The notes under the pieces: generated by a model
Told to the model about the DNA's origin: nothing
What the model saw: only the letters and a program-made list of their open reading frames with translations
Databases searched by the model: none
Part shown: positions 45,500 to 54,647 of the stretch, one piece after another
Layout: each line of letters begins with the position of its first letter
Numbering within the stretch: position 1 is the stretch's first letter
From: Parabacteroides sp.
GTDB taxonomy: Bacteria > Bacteroidota > Bacteroidia > Bacteroidales > Tannerellaceae
Assembly: GCA_019417325.1 (NCBI GenBank)
Contig: DXVO01000038.1
Coordinates: forward strand, 62,001 to 126,000
Reading direction: 5' to 3'
DNA: 64,000 nucleotides
Made by a program: the position numbers and the translations under genes

Positions 45500-47842
45500 T
45501 CAATTACTTTTCACACTATTCACCGGATTCGCATTTGCAGCCCGCCAACTTTGGAAAAATACAGATACGAAAGATACCAAAAGACAGAATAATCCGGCAG
45601 CTATAAACATAAACGGATTCAGACTTATCCGGTAAGAATAATCGGATAACCACTGTTCCATAAAATACCAGCTTACCGGTGTTGCTATCAAAAATGCGAT
45701 ACCCACATAATTCAGGAATGTACGTACCAAACGGATAAGTATAGCGCGATTATCAGAGCCAAACACTTTGCGGATAGCCACTTCCTGCGAACGTTGCTGA
45801 ATAAAATAAGTTGATATGGCAAGTAATCCCAGCAACGATATCAAAATCGCTATACAGGCAAAAATCGTAACAATCTTAACCAATCGAATCTGTGCTTCGA
45901 ATGTTTCCTGTATCTGCTGGTCCAGATATTCACCTTCAAAATCAATCTTTGACACATCTTCAAAAACTTTACCAACTTCTTTATAAGCGGTATACGGATC
46001 ACCCTGAACTTCCACCAATATATTCCACGGCCAGCTATTCGGTTTGCTGAAATCTTTAAAACGAAGCATTACCGGAGGAGTTTCCGAAGTTATATCCCGT
46101 AAATGGAAATCTTTAATCACACCAAGAATAGGAACCGGATTATCACCTTTTAAATCAAAAGTCTGGGCATCTTCTGAAAGTTCCATGGCTTTAAACGCCT
46201 TTTCCGTCAGATACCAGCTCCACGTTTCGGAGGCGGACGCTACATGGTTATCCTTTTTAATCTCAAAACCGAACATTTTAAATGTGGCACTATCCAGAAC
46301 CAATTGTTGGAAACTAAGCGATTTGCCTTCGTACACACCTGTCAGATTATTTCCTCCGTTGAAAGGAGTTCCTTCCGAAAAACCGACAGACTTGACACAA
46401 GGCAACTGCCGTAACCGGTCCGTAGCCAGGCTTCTTTCGTTATCGGACCTGAACACATTGTAAGACACCAGAATATTATCCGTATTATATCCCAAAGGAG
46501 CTTTAATCATATGGCTGATTTGCATCCCCATCACCAATGCGGCAACAAGTGTAGCAATCGTAATCGTATTCTGGAAGGTTATAAAACCTTTGCTGAATAT
46601 CATTTTAGTCTGACGGCGGAAAGTACCACGCACCACATCGATGGGCTTGGACGCTGAAATCAACAAAGCCGGTAATAAACCGGAAAGGAAACCTATCAGC
46701 AACAGAAGCACCACAATGGCACCAATCCAGGTCGGAGTACAAATATCCAACAGGTCGATACGCGTATCCAACAAGTTGTTGGCAGTAGGCAATGCGGCAA
46801 TTGCAAACAATAACCCGAGGATGAAGGAAAACAAGGTCATCAGTGTCGATTCCATAATCAACCGCATAAACAACTCCTTACGGGAAGAGCCTAACAAACG
46901 GCGTGTTGCCATTTCTTTCGCCCGTTGCCCTGCCTGAGCTACTGTCAGGTTAATATAATTGAATACGGCAAATATCAGAATCAAAATACCAACCGACATC
47001 AGAACAAGTACAAAACGCTTATCCCCCTGTTTAAGGGAAGAATAATCATACGAAGAGAAATAAAGATCCTTCATCGGCACGATTTCCACATCCTTCCATA
47101 CATCAATCTGGTACGGCCAGAAGAAAGTCTTGAAATAATCGTAAATATCCTTTGTCTTCGTACGTAAATCCGCTCCTTCATGCATCATTAAAAAAGCGGT
47201 TGTAGACCCGGCATTTCCATAATTTGTCATCGATAAACTCCCATTAAACTCCTGGGCGCGCTCCAAACGGATTACCATGTCTTTATAAGGAATGATCGAT
47301 TTACGGATATCAGCCATAACCCCTGTCACGATAACCGAAGTAGAATCGCTAATGCGTATACTTTTGCCTACCGGGTCTTCTATGCCGAACATCTTTTTAG
47401 CAAATGTTTCGGAGAGTACCGCACTATACCGGTCTTTCAATACTTCGACCTTATTCCCTGCCAGTAATTTGAATGAAAAGAAATTGAAAAAAGTGGAATC
47501 GGCACAGCAGGCTTCCGCTTTCAGTTTCTTATCACCATAATAAACCTGCAGGTCCGATATATTATTCAGAACGACAGGGCATACTTTTTCTATTTCCGGA
47601 TAACGTTCCTGTAGGCGATAAGCAATCGGTATAGCCACTGCAGTAGCATCACTGTGGGCTACGACAAAAATACGTTCCCTATCTACCTGAAAATTATCCA
47701 CAGACAGTTCCTGTACCGTATATACAGATATCAATATTACGAACATCAAAGAAACAGACAGTCCGAATATATCGATAGCCGTATATGCTTTATTCTTTTT
47801 CAGGAACTTGAAAAATGATCTGATATTTAATAAATTGTTCAT
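45500..47842 (-). CDS. MacB-like ABC permease, duplicated architecture (permease 3)
   Basis: Start placed at 47842 (MNNLLNIRSFFKFLKKNKAYT), as in permeases 4 and 5; the open frame runs 14 codons further upstream (MLVKVGYILKK...) but without a counterpart in the paralogues. About 780 residues. Membrane segment (AIDIFGLSVSLMFVILISVYT), periplasmic core, central segments (VGILILIFAVFNYINLTVAQAGQRAKEMATRRLLGSS), second core, then IAILISLLGLLAISTYFIQQRSQEVAIRKVFGSD and two more segments. It belongs to a subgroup with permeases 4 and 5, distinct from 1 and 2. Co-transcribed with ATPase copy 2, 87 bases upstream. Confidence 0.93.
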   Translation of the reverse strand: MNNLLNIRSFFKFLKKNKAYTAIDIFGLSVSLMFVILISVYTVQELSVDNFQVDRERIFVVAHSDATAVAIPIAYRLQERYPEIEKVCPVVLNNISDLQVYYGDKKLKAEACCADSTFFNFFSFKLLAGNKVEVLKDRYSAVLSETFAKKMFGIEDPVGKSIRISDSTSVIVTGVMADIRKSIIPYKDMVIRLERAQEFNGSLSMTNYGNAGSTTAFLMMHEGADLRTKTKDIYDYFKTFFWPYQIDVWKDVEIVPMKDLYFSSYDYSSLKQGDKRFVLVLMSVGILILIFAVFNYINLTVAQAGQRAKEMATRRLLGSSRKELFMRLIMESTLMTLFSFILGLLFAIAALPTANNLLDTRIDLLDICTPTWIGAIVVLLLLIGFLSGLLPALLISASKPIDVVRGTFRRQTKMIFSKGFITFQNTITIATLVAALVMGMQISHMIKAPLGYNTDNILVSYNVFRSDNERSLATDRLRQLPCVKSVGFSEGTPFNGGNNLTGVYEGKSLSFQQLVLDSATFKMFGFEIKKDNHVASASETWSWYLTEKAFKAMELSEDAQTFDLKGDNPVPILGVIKDFHLRDITSETPPVMLRFKDFSKPNSWPWNILVEVQGDPYTAYKEVGKVFEDVSKIDFEGEYLDQQIQETFEAQIRLVKIVTIFACIAILISLLGLLAISTYFIQQRSQEVAIRKVFGSDNRAILIRLVRTFLNYVGIAFLIATPVSWYFMEQWLSDYSYRISLNPFMFIAAGLFCLLVSFVSVFFQSWRAANANPVNSVKSN

Positions 47843-47929
47843 TTGTATATTTTTTTTTAATATATACCCTACTTTCACAAGCAAGATATATCAAAACACA
47901 ATTGTATACTAAAAATTCAAAACTTGCTA

Positions 47930-48610
47930 TTAAATAAACTCACTCACCGACGACACAACACTACCGTCGAACAGATTGATAACGCGGTGTGCGAAACTGG
48001 CGTCATGTTTGGAGTGAGTCACCATTACGATAGTGGTTCCCTCCTTATTCAGTTCGGTGAGTAACTGCATTACTTCGGCACCATTCTTGGAGTCCAAATT
48101 ACCTGTAGGCTCATCGGCAAGGATTATCTTCGGATTCGATACGACGGCACGGGCTATCGCCACACGCTGCTGCTGACCGCCGGATAGCTGCTGCGGAAAA
48201 TGCTGGGCACGATGGCTGATATTCATTCGTTTCAGGATATCATTCACCATCTGTTTGCGCTCGGTAGCCTTCACTTTCAAATAAGTAAGTGGCAACTCTA
48301 CATTTTCAAATACATTCAGTTCGTCTATCAGGTTGAAGCTCTGGAATACGAAACCGATATTTCCTTTACGTACTTGGGTACGTTCTTTTTCTTTCAGATG
48401 GCCCACCTCTTTGTCTGCCAGATAATAATCACCGGAAGTCGGATTATCCAATAAGCCTAAAATGTTCAATAAGGTAGACTTACCGCAACCGGAAGGGCCC
48501 ATGATAGCGACAAACTCGCCATCTTTCACTTCCAAAGAAACATTATTCAACGCGATTGTTTCCACCTCTTCCGTACGGAAAAACTTACTTAAACCTTCAA
48601 TCTTAATCAT
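47930..48610 (-). CDS. ABC transporter ATPase, MacB/LolD type (copy 2)
   Basis: 226 residues with complete Walker A (GPSGCGKST), signature LSGGQQQRVAIARA and Walker B (LADEPTGNLD). It differs from copy 1 by only a few residues, for example DYYLADK for NYYLADK and SVVSSVSEFI for SIVSSVNEFI. First gene of its unit, reading from the sigma-54 promoter at 48663-48678 and followed by permease 3. Such near identity next to well-diverged permeases suggests recent duplication or gene conversion, or strong constraint because the ATPases are interchangeable. Confidence 0.95.
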   Translation of the reverse strand: MIKIEGLSKFFRTEEVETIALNNVSLEVKDGEFVAIMGPSGCGKSTLLNILGLLDNPTSGDYYLADKEVGHLKEKERTQVRKGNIGFVFQSFNLIDELNVFENVELPLTYLKVKATERKQMVNDILKRMNISHRAQHFPQQLSGGQQQRVAIARAVVSNPKIILADEPTGNLDSKNGAEVMQLLTELNKEGTTIVMVTHSKHDASFAHRVINLFDGSVVSSVSEFI

Positions 48611-48662
48611 GACTGTATTTTTTATTTATTAAATATTCTTTTTTATAACTCTTTATTACAAA

Positions 48663-48678
48663 TTCAAATTGTGTGCCA
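48663..48678 (-). promoter_or_regulatory. Sigma-54 promoter of ATPase 2-permease 3
   Basis: Minus strand TGGCACACAATTTGAA. The -24 TGGCAC is perfect; the -12 reads TTGAA instead of TTGCA. Same as the site at 54311-54326 except for one base. Confidence 0.7.
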
Positions 48679-48721
48679 AAATACTAATTTATTAAAATAC
48701 AACCTCTTACAATCATCACAA

Positions 48722-48760
48722 ATATACACCACTGTCAAATAATTAGACAGTGGTGTATAT
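48722..48760. promoter_or_regulatory. Enhancer palindrome in a 15-bp perfect inverted repeat
   Basis: 48722-48736 (ATATACACCACTGTC) and 48746-48760 are exact reverse complements around a 9-base centre. The core TGTCAAATAATTAGACA (48733-48749) is the shared 17-bp element, 54 bases upstream of the sigma-54 promoter. As RNA it could also fold as a hairpin at the end of the permease 4 transcript, though the U-tract is poor. A further TTTGACA half-site follows at 48764-48770. Confidence 0.72.
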
Positions 48761-48779
48761 TTATTTGACACTCGACGGT

Positions 48780-51107
48780 TTAGCTATCTTTTACGTTTTC
48801 CACCGGATTCGTATTTGCGGCTCTCCAACTTTGTACAAAAACAGCAGCCAACGAGCTAATCAGGCAGAATAAGCCTGAAACTGCAAAAATCAACGGATTA
48901 AGGTTAATCCTGTATGAATAGTCGGACAACCATATATTCATCAGGTACCATATAACAGGAGTTGCAATGATAAAGGCAATCCCGACATAATTCAGGAAGG
49001 TAAATATCAATTTACGCAGAATACCGGCATTATCCGCTCCCATTACTTTACGGATTGCTATTTCCTGTGCGCGCTGGTGAATAAAGTAAGTAGACATAGC
49101 CAAAAGCCCAAGGAGGGAAATCAGTATGGCAATACAGGCAAAAACAATTACAATCGTTGCTAATCGCCGTTGCGCTTCGAAAGAATCCTGTATCTGCTGA
49201 TCCATATATGTAGCTTCAAAGCCTACTCCGGAGACCCGTTCGTAAATAGAGCGGATTTCATCGTAAGCAGTAAACGGATTACCTGTAACCTCGATAACTA
49301 TAGACCAGGGATATTTTACATCTTCCGTTTTATCTATCCGAAGCATAATCGGCTGGTCCTGATTTGTGATATTTCCCCGTGGCTGGAAATTACGAATAAT
49401 ACCGGCAATAGGAGTCGGCTGGTCTCCCCACTTAAAAGACGGAGCATCTTCCGGCAATTCCATTTCCTTCATAGCTGTTTCCGACAGATACCAACCGGTA
49501 TTTGTCAGATGATTCTCTCTCAATATCTTGAATCCAAGCATATTAAAAGTCGTGCTATCCATAATGAATTGCTGAAAGCTAAGTGTCTTATCTTCATAAG
49601 TTCCGGTCATATTATTACTACCGCTGAAAGGCATGCCTTTCGTCAGGCCTATGCGTTTCACAAAAGGTAATTTCCGGACTTCATCGAGTGCCGCCTCCCG
49701 TTCATTCGAAGTGAGGAAACTATTGGATGTTTCAAGCAAATTAGAAGTATTATACCCCAATGGCGCATGTATCAAATGATTAATTTGCAACACCATCACA
49801 ATAGATGCGGCAACCATTCCTATCGTAATGATATTTTGAAAGGTAATAAAGCATTTGCTGAATACCATTTTGGTCTGCCGGCGGAAAGTACCGCGTACAA
49901 CATCTATCGGTTTGGATGATGATATCAGTATCGCAGGCAACAGACCGGAAAGCGCACCTATCAGCAATATCAGAACCGCACCGGATATCATCCACTCCGG
50001 TTTATAAAGGTCTGCCAGAATGAGACGGGTCTGCAGCAAATCATTCGCATAAGGTAGAACTGCCACAGCCAGCAAAAATCCCAATACGAAAGAAATTACA
50101 GTCAGCAATGTAGATTCCATCATCAGCCGCATAAACAACTCTATGCGGGAAGAACCCAACAAACGGCGGGTCGCCATTTCTTTCGCACGTTGTCCGGCTT
50201 GGGCCACTGTCAGGTTGATATAATTGAAAACGGCAAAAATAAGTATCAAAATACCTACCGACATTAAGACGATAACAAAGCGCCTGTCTCCCGAATTACC
50301 ATTATTGCCTATATTTGAAAAGTATAACTCTTCCATGGGTGTAAGGGTTACTTCTTTCCATAAATCCATCTTATAAGGCCAGAAAATTTCTTTCAGATAA
50401 TTTTTCACATCTTCCGACTTCGGCCGTAAGTCCGCTCCTTCTTTCATCAAAAGAAACGGAGTGGTCGCCCCGGCATTATTATAAGAATTCATTCCCAGAC
50501 TCGGATTAAATTCACCGGCTCCTTCTATTCTCAGTAACAAATCGGCATAAGGAATAATCGAATTACGGAAATCCTTCATAATCGCAGTCACCATTACGGA
50601 AGTAGAATCGGTAATACGGATACTTTTTCCTATAGGGTCGCCGCTTCCGAATAACTTTCGTGCAAAAGTTTCCGAAATAACCGCACTGTTACGGGCTTTC
50701 AATGCCTGTTCCCGGTCGCCACTCGCCAACTGGAAAGAAAATATATGAAAAAAAGACGAATCGGCAAAACAAAGGTCTGCATCCAGTTTCTTATCATCCA
50801 TCCGGACAATGGACTTATTGAAATTATTGGAAATAACCGGACAAACTTTTTCTATTTCAGGATAGCGTTCCTGCAAACGATAGGCAACAGGCACACCGGA
50901 CACGGCATTCTCTTCATATCCCAAAACATATATCCTGTCGCGGTTTTCCTGAAAGTTATCTGTCGAAAACTCCTGAACCGTATATACGGCTATCAGGATA
51001 ACGAACATCAACGAAACGGAAAGCCCGAATATATCGATTGCCGTATAGGCTTTGTTCTTGCTCAGAAACTTAAAAAAAGACCGGATACTAAATAGATTAT
51101 TCATCAT
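48780..51107 (-). CDS. MacB-like ABC permease, duplicated architecture (permease 4)
   Basis: 775 residues; starts MMNNLFSIRSFFKFLSKNKAYT, with the next Met one codon in. Same eight-segment plan as permease 3, with the shared blocks VGILILIFAVFNYINLTVAQAGQRAKEMATRRLLGSSR, RGTFRRQTKMVFSK and IRKVMGAD. Last gene of the unit ATPase 3 - permease 5 - permease 4, 18 bases after permease 5. Two permeases behind one ATPase may form a heterodimer or two alternative homodimers. Confidence 0.92.
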   Translation of the reverse strand: MMNNLFSIRSFFKFLSKNKAYTAIDIFGLSVSLMFVILIAVYTVQEFSTDNFQENRDRIYVLGYEENAVSGVPVAYRLQERYPEIEKVCPVISNNFNKSIVRMDDKKLDADLCFADSSFFHIFSFQLASGDREQALKARNSAVISETFARKLFGSGDPIGKSIRITDSTSVMVTAIMKDFRNSIIPYADLLLRIEGAGEFNPSLGMNSYNNAGATTPFLLMKEGADLRPKSEDVKNYLKEIFWPYKMDLWKEVTLTPMEELYFSNIGNNGNSGDRRFVIVLMSVGILILIFAVFNYINLTVAQAGQRAKEMATRRLLGSSRIELFMRLMMESTLLTVISFVLGFLLAVAVLPYANDLLQTRLILADLYKPEWMISGAVLILLIGALSGLLPAILISSSKPIDVVRGTFRRQTKMVFSKCFITFQNIITIGMVAASIVMVLQINHLIHAPLGYNTSNLLETSNSFLTSNEREAALDEVRKLPFVKRIGLTKGMPFSGSNNMTGTYEDKTLSFQQFIMDSTTFNMLGFKILRENHLTNTGWYLSETAMKEMELPEDAPSFKWGDQPTPIAGIIRNFQPRGNITNQDQPIMLRIDKTEDVKYPWSIVIEVTGNPFTAYDEIRSIYERVSGVGFEATYMDQQIQDSFEAQRRLATIVIVFACIAILISLLGLLAMSTYFIHQRAQEIAIRKVMGADNAGILRKLIFTFLNYVGIAFIIATPVIWYLMNIWLSDYSYRINLNPLIFAVSGLFCLISSLAAVFVQSWRAANTNPVENVKDS

Positions 51108-51125
51108 GCTCTTTTCCTAAATAAA

Positions 51126-53480
51126 TTAATTATTCTTTACGTTTTCCACCGGATTCGTATTTGCGGCTCTCCAACTCTGGAAGAACACCGTAATAAATGA
51201 AATCATAAAGCAAAACAATCCGGCAGCCACATAAACCCAGGGTGACAGGGTAATCCGATAAGAATAACCCGACAACCATCCACTCATAAAATGCCAGATC
51301 AGCGGTATGGCAATGAAAAAGGCTATTGCCACATAAATCAGGAAGGCTTTCACCAAACGGATAAGTACCTGTGCATTCGTCGAACCGAATACCTTGCGTA
51401 TGGCTATCTCGGAAGAACGCTGCTGGATAAAATAGGTCGACATGGCCAGCAAGCCTAACAAGGAAATCAGAATAGCAATCACAGCAAAAATCATCACAAT
51501 CTTCAACGTCTGCTGCTGGGCGGCAAACGATTCTTCAACCTGTTCATCCATAAACTTGCCGGTAAAGCCCATTCTGGTAATTTTCTTATAAACAGCAGCC
51601 ACTTCCTGGCGGGCAGCATAAGGATCACCTTTTATTTCGACCAGAATATTACGGGGTTGTCCCAGTTCATCCCTGTTCTCATTCATAATAACAACAACCG
51701 GGCTATTCTTCTGCAATATATTGCGTAGCTGAAAATCTTTCAGGATGCCACCTACGGGATAAGTTCCCCAACTTGAAAAATCAAATTCCGTGGCATTCTC
51801 TCTCAATTCCAAAGCCTTCATGGCCCCTTCGGTCAGATAATATTTAGAGGAGCCTGCAACATGGTTATCGCGCAGAAACTGAAATCCCAGAATATCACAA
51901 AACGCTTTATTGCAACGGATTATCTGGAAACTAATTTCCTTATTGTCGTAATGGGCGGTATAATTCATCCCCATATTAAAAGGGGTACCCTGCCCTACTC
52001 CTACCTGATTAACGCAGGCTAACTGTTTCAACTCATTTATCAGCGTATAACAGGTTTGCTCGTCAGGCAATTCCGAGCCGCTTATATCGATAGTATGAAC
52101 GGTGTTATAACCTAACGGAGCTTTTATCAAATACTTTACCTGCAAAAACATCGTAATGGAAGCTGCAATCAAACAAATCGTAATCGTATTCTGAAAAACA
52201 ATAAAGAATTTACTGAATACCATTTTCGTTTGCTTCCGGAAAGTACCCCGTACTACTTCTATCGGTTTCGCATTTGAGATAACAATAGCCGGCAGCAACC
52301 CGGATATAAATCCGATCAAGGCAATCAGAAGTATTACAATTATTACGTTCAGCGGGGTTATCATCCCGGCCAGGTCTATTTTCTTTTCAAGCAGATCGCT
52401 TGCGAAAGGAACAAAGAAAAATGCCAGCAGTAAACCGATAAGGAAAGAAACGGCCGTAAGCATTGTCGATTCAATAATCAGGCGTGAAAATAATTCTTTG
52501 CGGGAAGAACCTAACAACCGCCGGGTAGCCATTTCTTTTGCCCTGAAACCAGTCTGTGCCACAGTCAGGTTAATATAATTGATGACGGCAAACAACAAAA
52601 TCAGCAAACCGACCGACAACAAAATCATTACAAACTGCCAGTTGCCTCTTTCTATGGTATACATTCCGTATGGATTGGTCTGTTCCCAAAAGTATAACTT
52701 TTTCAATGGGACAAAATCGACGGCTTTATGTCGTCCCCTTTCAAACATCGGAATAAAAGTCTTAAACCAATCCCTTATATCATTCGAACGGGATGAAATA
52801 TCGGCGCCCTTACGTTCCATGACGAAGACGTTGGTAGCCCCATAGCTGTTATAATTCCCGAACATGCCTTCATTCTGTGTCAAAGCATGGATGTTTTCAA
52901 TCCGGAACAGAATATCTTCATCAGGGATAACCGAATTTCGGATATCTTTCATAACACCGTTGACGATCAACGATAAGTTATCATTGATCCGGATTGTTTT
53001 ACCCATCGGGTCTTCATTACCAAAAAAGCGATTGGCAAACGATTCTGAAATTACAGCAGCGTTTTTTGCCACCAATGCCTGCTCTTTACTGCCCTTGACC
53101 AGTGGAAAATTAAAAAAGTCGAAAAAAGTCGTATCGGCAAGCATCAGATTGGCTGTCAGATTAACATCTCCTTTTTGGAGTGGAGTACCATCGAAAACAC
53201 GGGTGATTACATGACATACTTTCTCAACCTCCGGATAACGCTCTTCCAGACGGTAACCCACCTGCCATGCCGACCCGGTATATTCGCCATTGCCTAAAAC
53301 ATATATACGGTCGACATTCTCATGATAGCGGTCGGTCGACAACTCTCCTGCTACATAGGCTGCAATCAGGATAACGAACATCAACGAAACAGACAAACCG
53401 AACACATCGATTGCCGTATAAGCCTTATTCCGGTTCAAGAATTTAAAGAAAGACCTTATATTTAAGAGATTATTCATCAT
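51126..53480 (-). CDS. MacB-like ABC permease, duplicated architecture (permease 5)
   Basis: 784 residues, subgroup of permeases 3 and 4 (MMNNLLNIRSFFKFLNRNKAYTAIDVFGLS). The central FtsX block reads VGLLILLFAVINYINLTVAQTGFRAKEMATRRLLGSSRKELFSRL and the C-terminal one IAILISLLGLLAMSTYFIQQRSSEIAIRKVFGST. Most diverged of its subgroup in both periplasmic domains, the parts expected to contact substrate or partner. It lies 95 bases after ATPase copy 3 and 18 bases before permease 4. Confidence 0.92.
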   Translation of the reverse strand: MMNNLLNIRSFFKFLNRNKAYTAIDVFGLSVSLMFVILIAAYVAGELSTDRYHENVDRIYVLGNGEYTGSAWQVGYRLEERYPEVEKVCHVITRVFDGTPLQKGDVNLTANLMLADTTFFDFFNFPLVKGSKEQALVAKNAAVISESFANRFFGNEDPMGKTIRINDNLSLIVNGVMKDIRNSVIPDEDILFRIENIHALTQNEGMFGNYNSYGATNVFVMERKGADISSRSNDIRDWFKTFIPMFERGRHKAVDFVPLKKLYFWEQTNPYGMYTIERGNWQFVMILLSVGLLILLFAVINYINLTVAQTGFRAKEMATRRLLGSSRKELFSRLIIESTMLTAVSFLIGLLLAFFFVPFASDLLEKKIDLAGMITPLNVIIVILLIALIGFISGLLPAIVISNAKPIEVVRGTFRKQTKMVFSKFFIVFQNTITICLIAASITMFLQVKYLIKAPLGYNTVHTIDISGSELPDEQTCYTLINELKQLACVNQVGVGQGTPFNMGMNYTAHYDNKEISFQIIRCNKAFCDILGFQFLRDNHVAGSSKYYLTEGAMKALELRENATEFDFSSWGTYPVGGILKDFQLRNILQKNSPVVVIMNENRDELGQPRNILVEIKGDPYAARQEVAAVYKKITRMGFTGKFMDEQVEESFAAQQQTLKIVMIFAVIAILISLLGLLAMSTYFIQQRSSEIAIRKVFGSTNAQVLIRLVKAFLIYVAIAFFIAIPLIWHFMSGWLSGYSYRITLSPWVYVAAGLFCFMISFITVFFQSWRAANTNPVENVKNN

Positions 53481-53575
53481 TATCTATTTTTTATTTAGAT
53501 GTGAAGATATATCCCACTTTCTCAAGCAGGATATACCATTGAAATGTGTCTATGCTAAAATGTTAACTATACATA

Positions 53576-54256
53576 TTATATAAACTCACTCACCGATGAA
53601 ACGATGCTACCGTCAAATAAATTAATCACACGATGTGAAAAACCGGCATCATGTTTGGAGTGGGTTACCATTACGATAGTAGTTCCTTCCTTATTCAATT
53701 CGGTAAGCAACTGCATTACCTCAGCACCATTCTTGGAATCCAAATTACCGGTAGGCTCATCGGCGAGGATAATCTTCGGATTAGACACGACTGCACGGGC
53801 TATCGCCACACGCTGCTGCTGACCGCCGGATAACTGCTGTGGAAAATGCTGGGCACGATGGCTGATATTCATTCGTTTCAATATATCATTCACCATTTGT
53901 TTGCGCTCGGTTGCCTTCACTTTCAGATAAGTAAGAGGCAACTCTACATTTTCAAATACATTCAATTCGTCTATCAGGTTGAAACTCTGGAATACGAAGC
54001 CGATATTTCCTTTACGCACCTGGGTACGTTCCTTTTCTTTCAGGTGTCCCACCTCTTTATCAGCCAGACAGTAATTTCCGGAAGTCGGATTGTCCAACAA
54101 ACCTAAAATATTCAATAAAGTAGACTTACCGCAACCGGAAGGTCCCATGATAGCGACAAACTCACCGTCTTTTACCTCTAATGAAATATTATTCAATGCT
54201 ATAGTTTCCACTTCTTCTGTCCGGAAGTACTTGCTCAAACCTTCAATTTTAATCAT
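53576..54256 (-). CDS. ABC transporter ATPase, MacB/LolD type (copy 3)
   Basis: 226 residues, all nucleotide-binding motifs intact and nearly identical to copies 1 and 2. Visible differences are SKYFRTEE for SKFFRTEE, NNISLEV for NNVSLEV, NYCLADK for NYYLADK, and DAGFSHRV for DASFAHRV. First gene of the longest ABC unit here, followed by permeases 5 and 4. Driven by the sigma-54 promoter at 54311-54326. Confidence 0.95.
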   Translation of the reverse strand: MIKIEGLSKYFRTEEVETIALNNISLEVKDGEFVAIMGPSGCGKSTLLNILGLLDNPTSGNYCLADKEVGHLKEKERTQVRKGNIGFVFQSFNLIDELNVFENVELPLTYLKVKATERKQMVNDILKRMNISHRAQHFPQQLSGGQQQRVAIARAVVSNPKIILADEPTGNLDSKNGAEVMQLLTELNKEGTTIVMVTHSKHDAGFSHRVINLFDGSIVSSVSEFI

Positions 54257-54310
54257 GACTGTATTTGTTTTTTTACTAATTAAATTTTTTCTATCATTTT
54301 CCTATTAAAA

Positions 54311-54326
54311 TTCAAATTGCGTGCCA
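54311..54326 (-). promoter_or_regulatory. Sigma-54 promoter of ATPase 3-permease 5-permease 4
   Basis: Minus strand TGGCACGCAATTTGAA: perfect TGGCACG at -24, TTGAA at -12. 55 bases before the ATPase start. Confidence 0.72.
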
Positions 54327-54380
54327 AAACGACAACAGGCTAAATAACAGCAATTTACAAAACATATAAATTTCTATACC

Positions 54381-54397
54381 TGTCAAATTATTGGACA
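54381..54397. promoter_or_regulatory. Enhancer palindrome upstream of ATPase 3
   Basis: TGTCAAATTATTGGACA, the shared 17-bp element, 54 bases above the sigma-54 promoter, followed by the same GTGGTGTATATTTATTTGAC-type tail as at 48750-48770. Confidence 0.68.
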
Positions 54398-54460
54398 GTG
54401 GTGTATATTTATTTGACACTTTCCGGGTCTTAAACATTCGCAGACAATAAAACATGCCCA

Positions 54461-54520
54461 AAAAAATCATAGTTATGATTTTTCCAATTCATAGTTATGA
54501 TTTTGGAAAACCATAACTAT
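54461..54520. repeat. Three near-palindromic CATAGTTATG repeats, two direct and one inverted
   Basis: AATCATAGTTATGATTTT starts at 54465, TTCATAGTTATGATTTT at 54488, and CATAACTAT (inverted) at 54512-54520. The first is itself a hairpin (AAAAATCAT/ATGATTTTT, loop AGTT). The arrangement resembles 41161-41238. It fills the gap between the ABC unit and the helicase gene. Confidence 0.65.
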
Positions 54521-54571
54521 CATTCCTAAAATGAACCTTTGACAGAACCGTCACGGATTAGATAATTTTCT

Positions 54572-54579
54572 TATTTTTG
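54572..54579 (+). promoter_or_regulatory. -7 element of the helicase gene
   Basis: TATTTTTG, a match to TAnnTTTG, 69 bases before the start codon. No TTTG at 19 bases. Confidence 0.45.
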
Positions 54580-54647
54580 TACATCGTCCGGATAAACAAC
54601 ACCGGAAGGTTTTACAAAAGCAAGCTCACCAGTCAAACAACTGCTAT

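Noticed and set aside
47843..47884. 14-codon upstream extension of permease 3
   Set aside because: The paralogues start at MNNLLN or MMNNL, and the extension is not conserved.
35352..54256. Assembly duplication as the reason for three near-identical ATPases
   Set aside because: Each copy has scattered base differences and quite different flanking genes, so they are separate loci.
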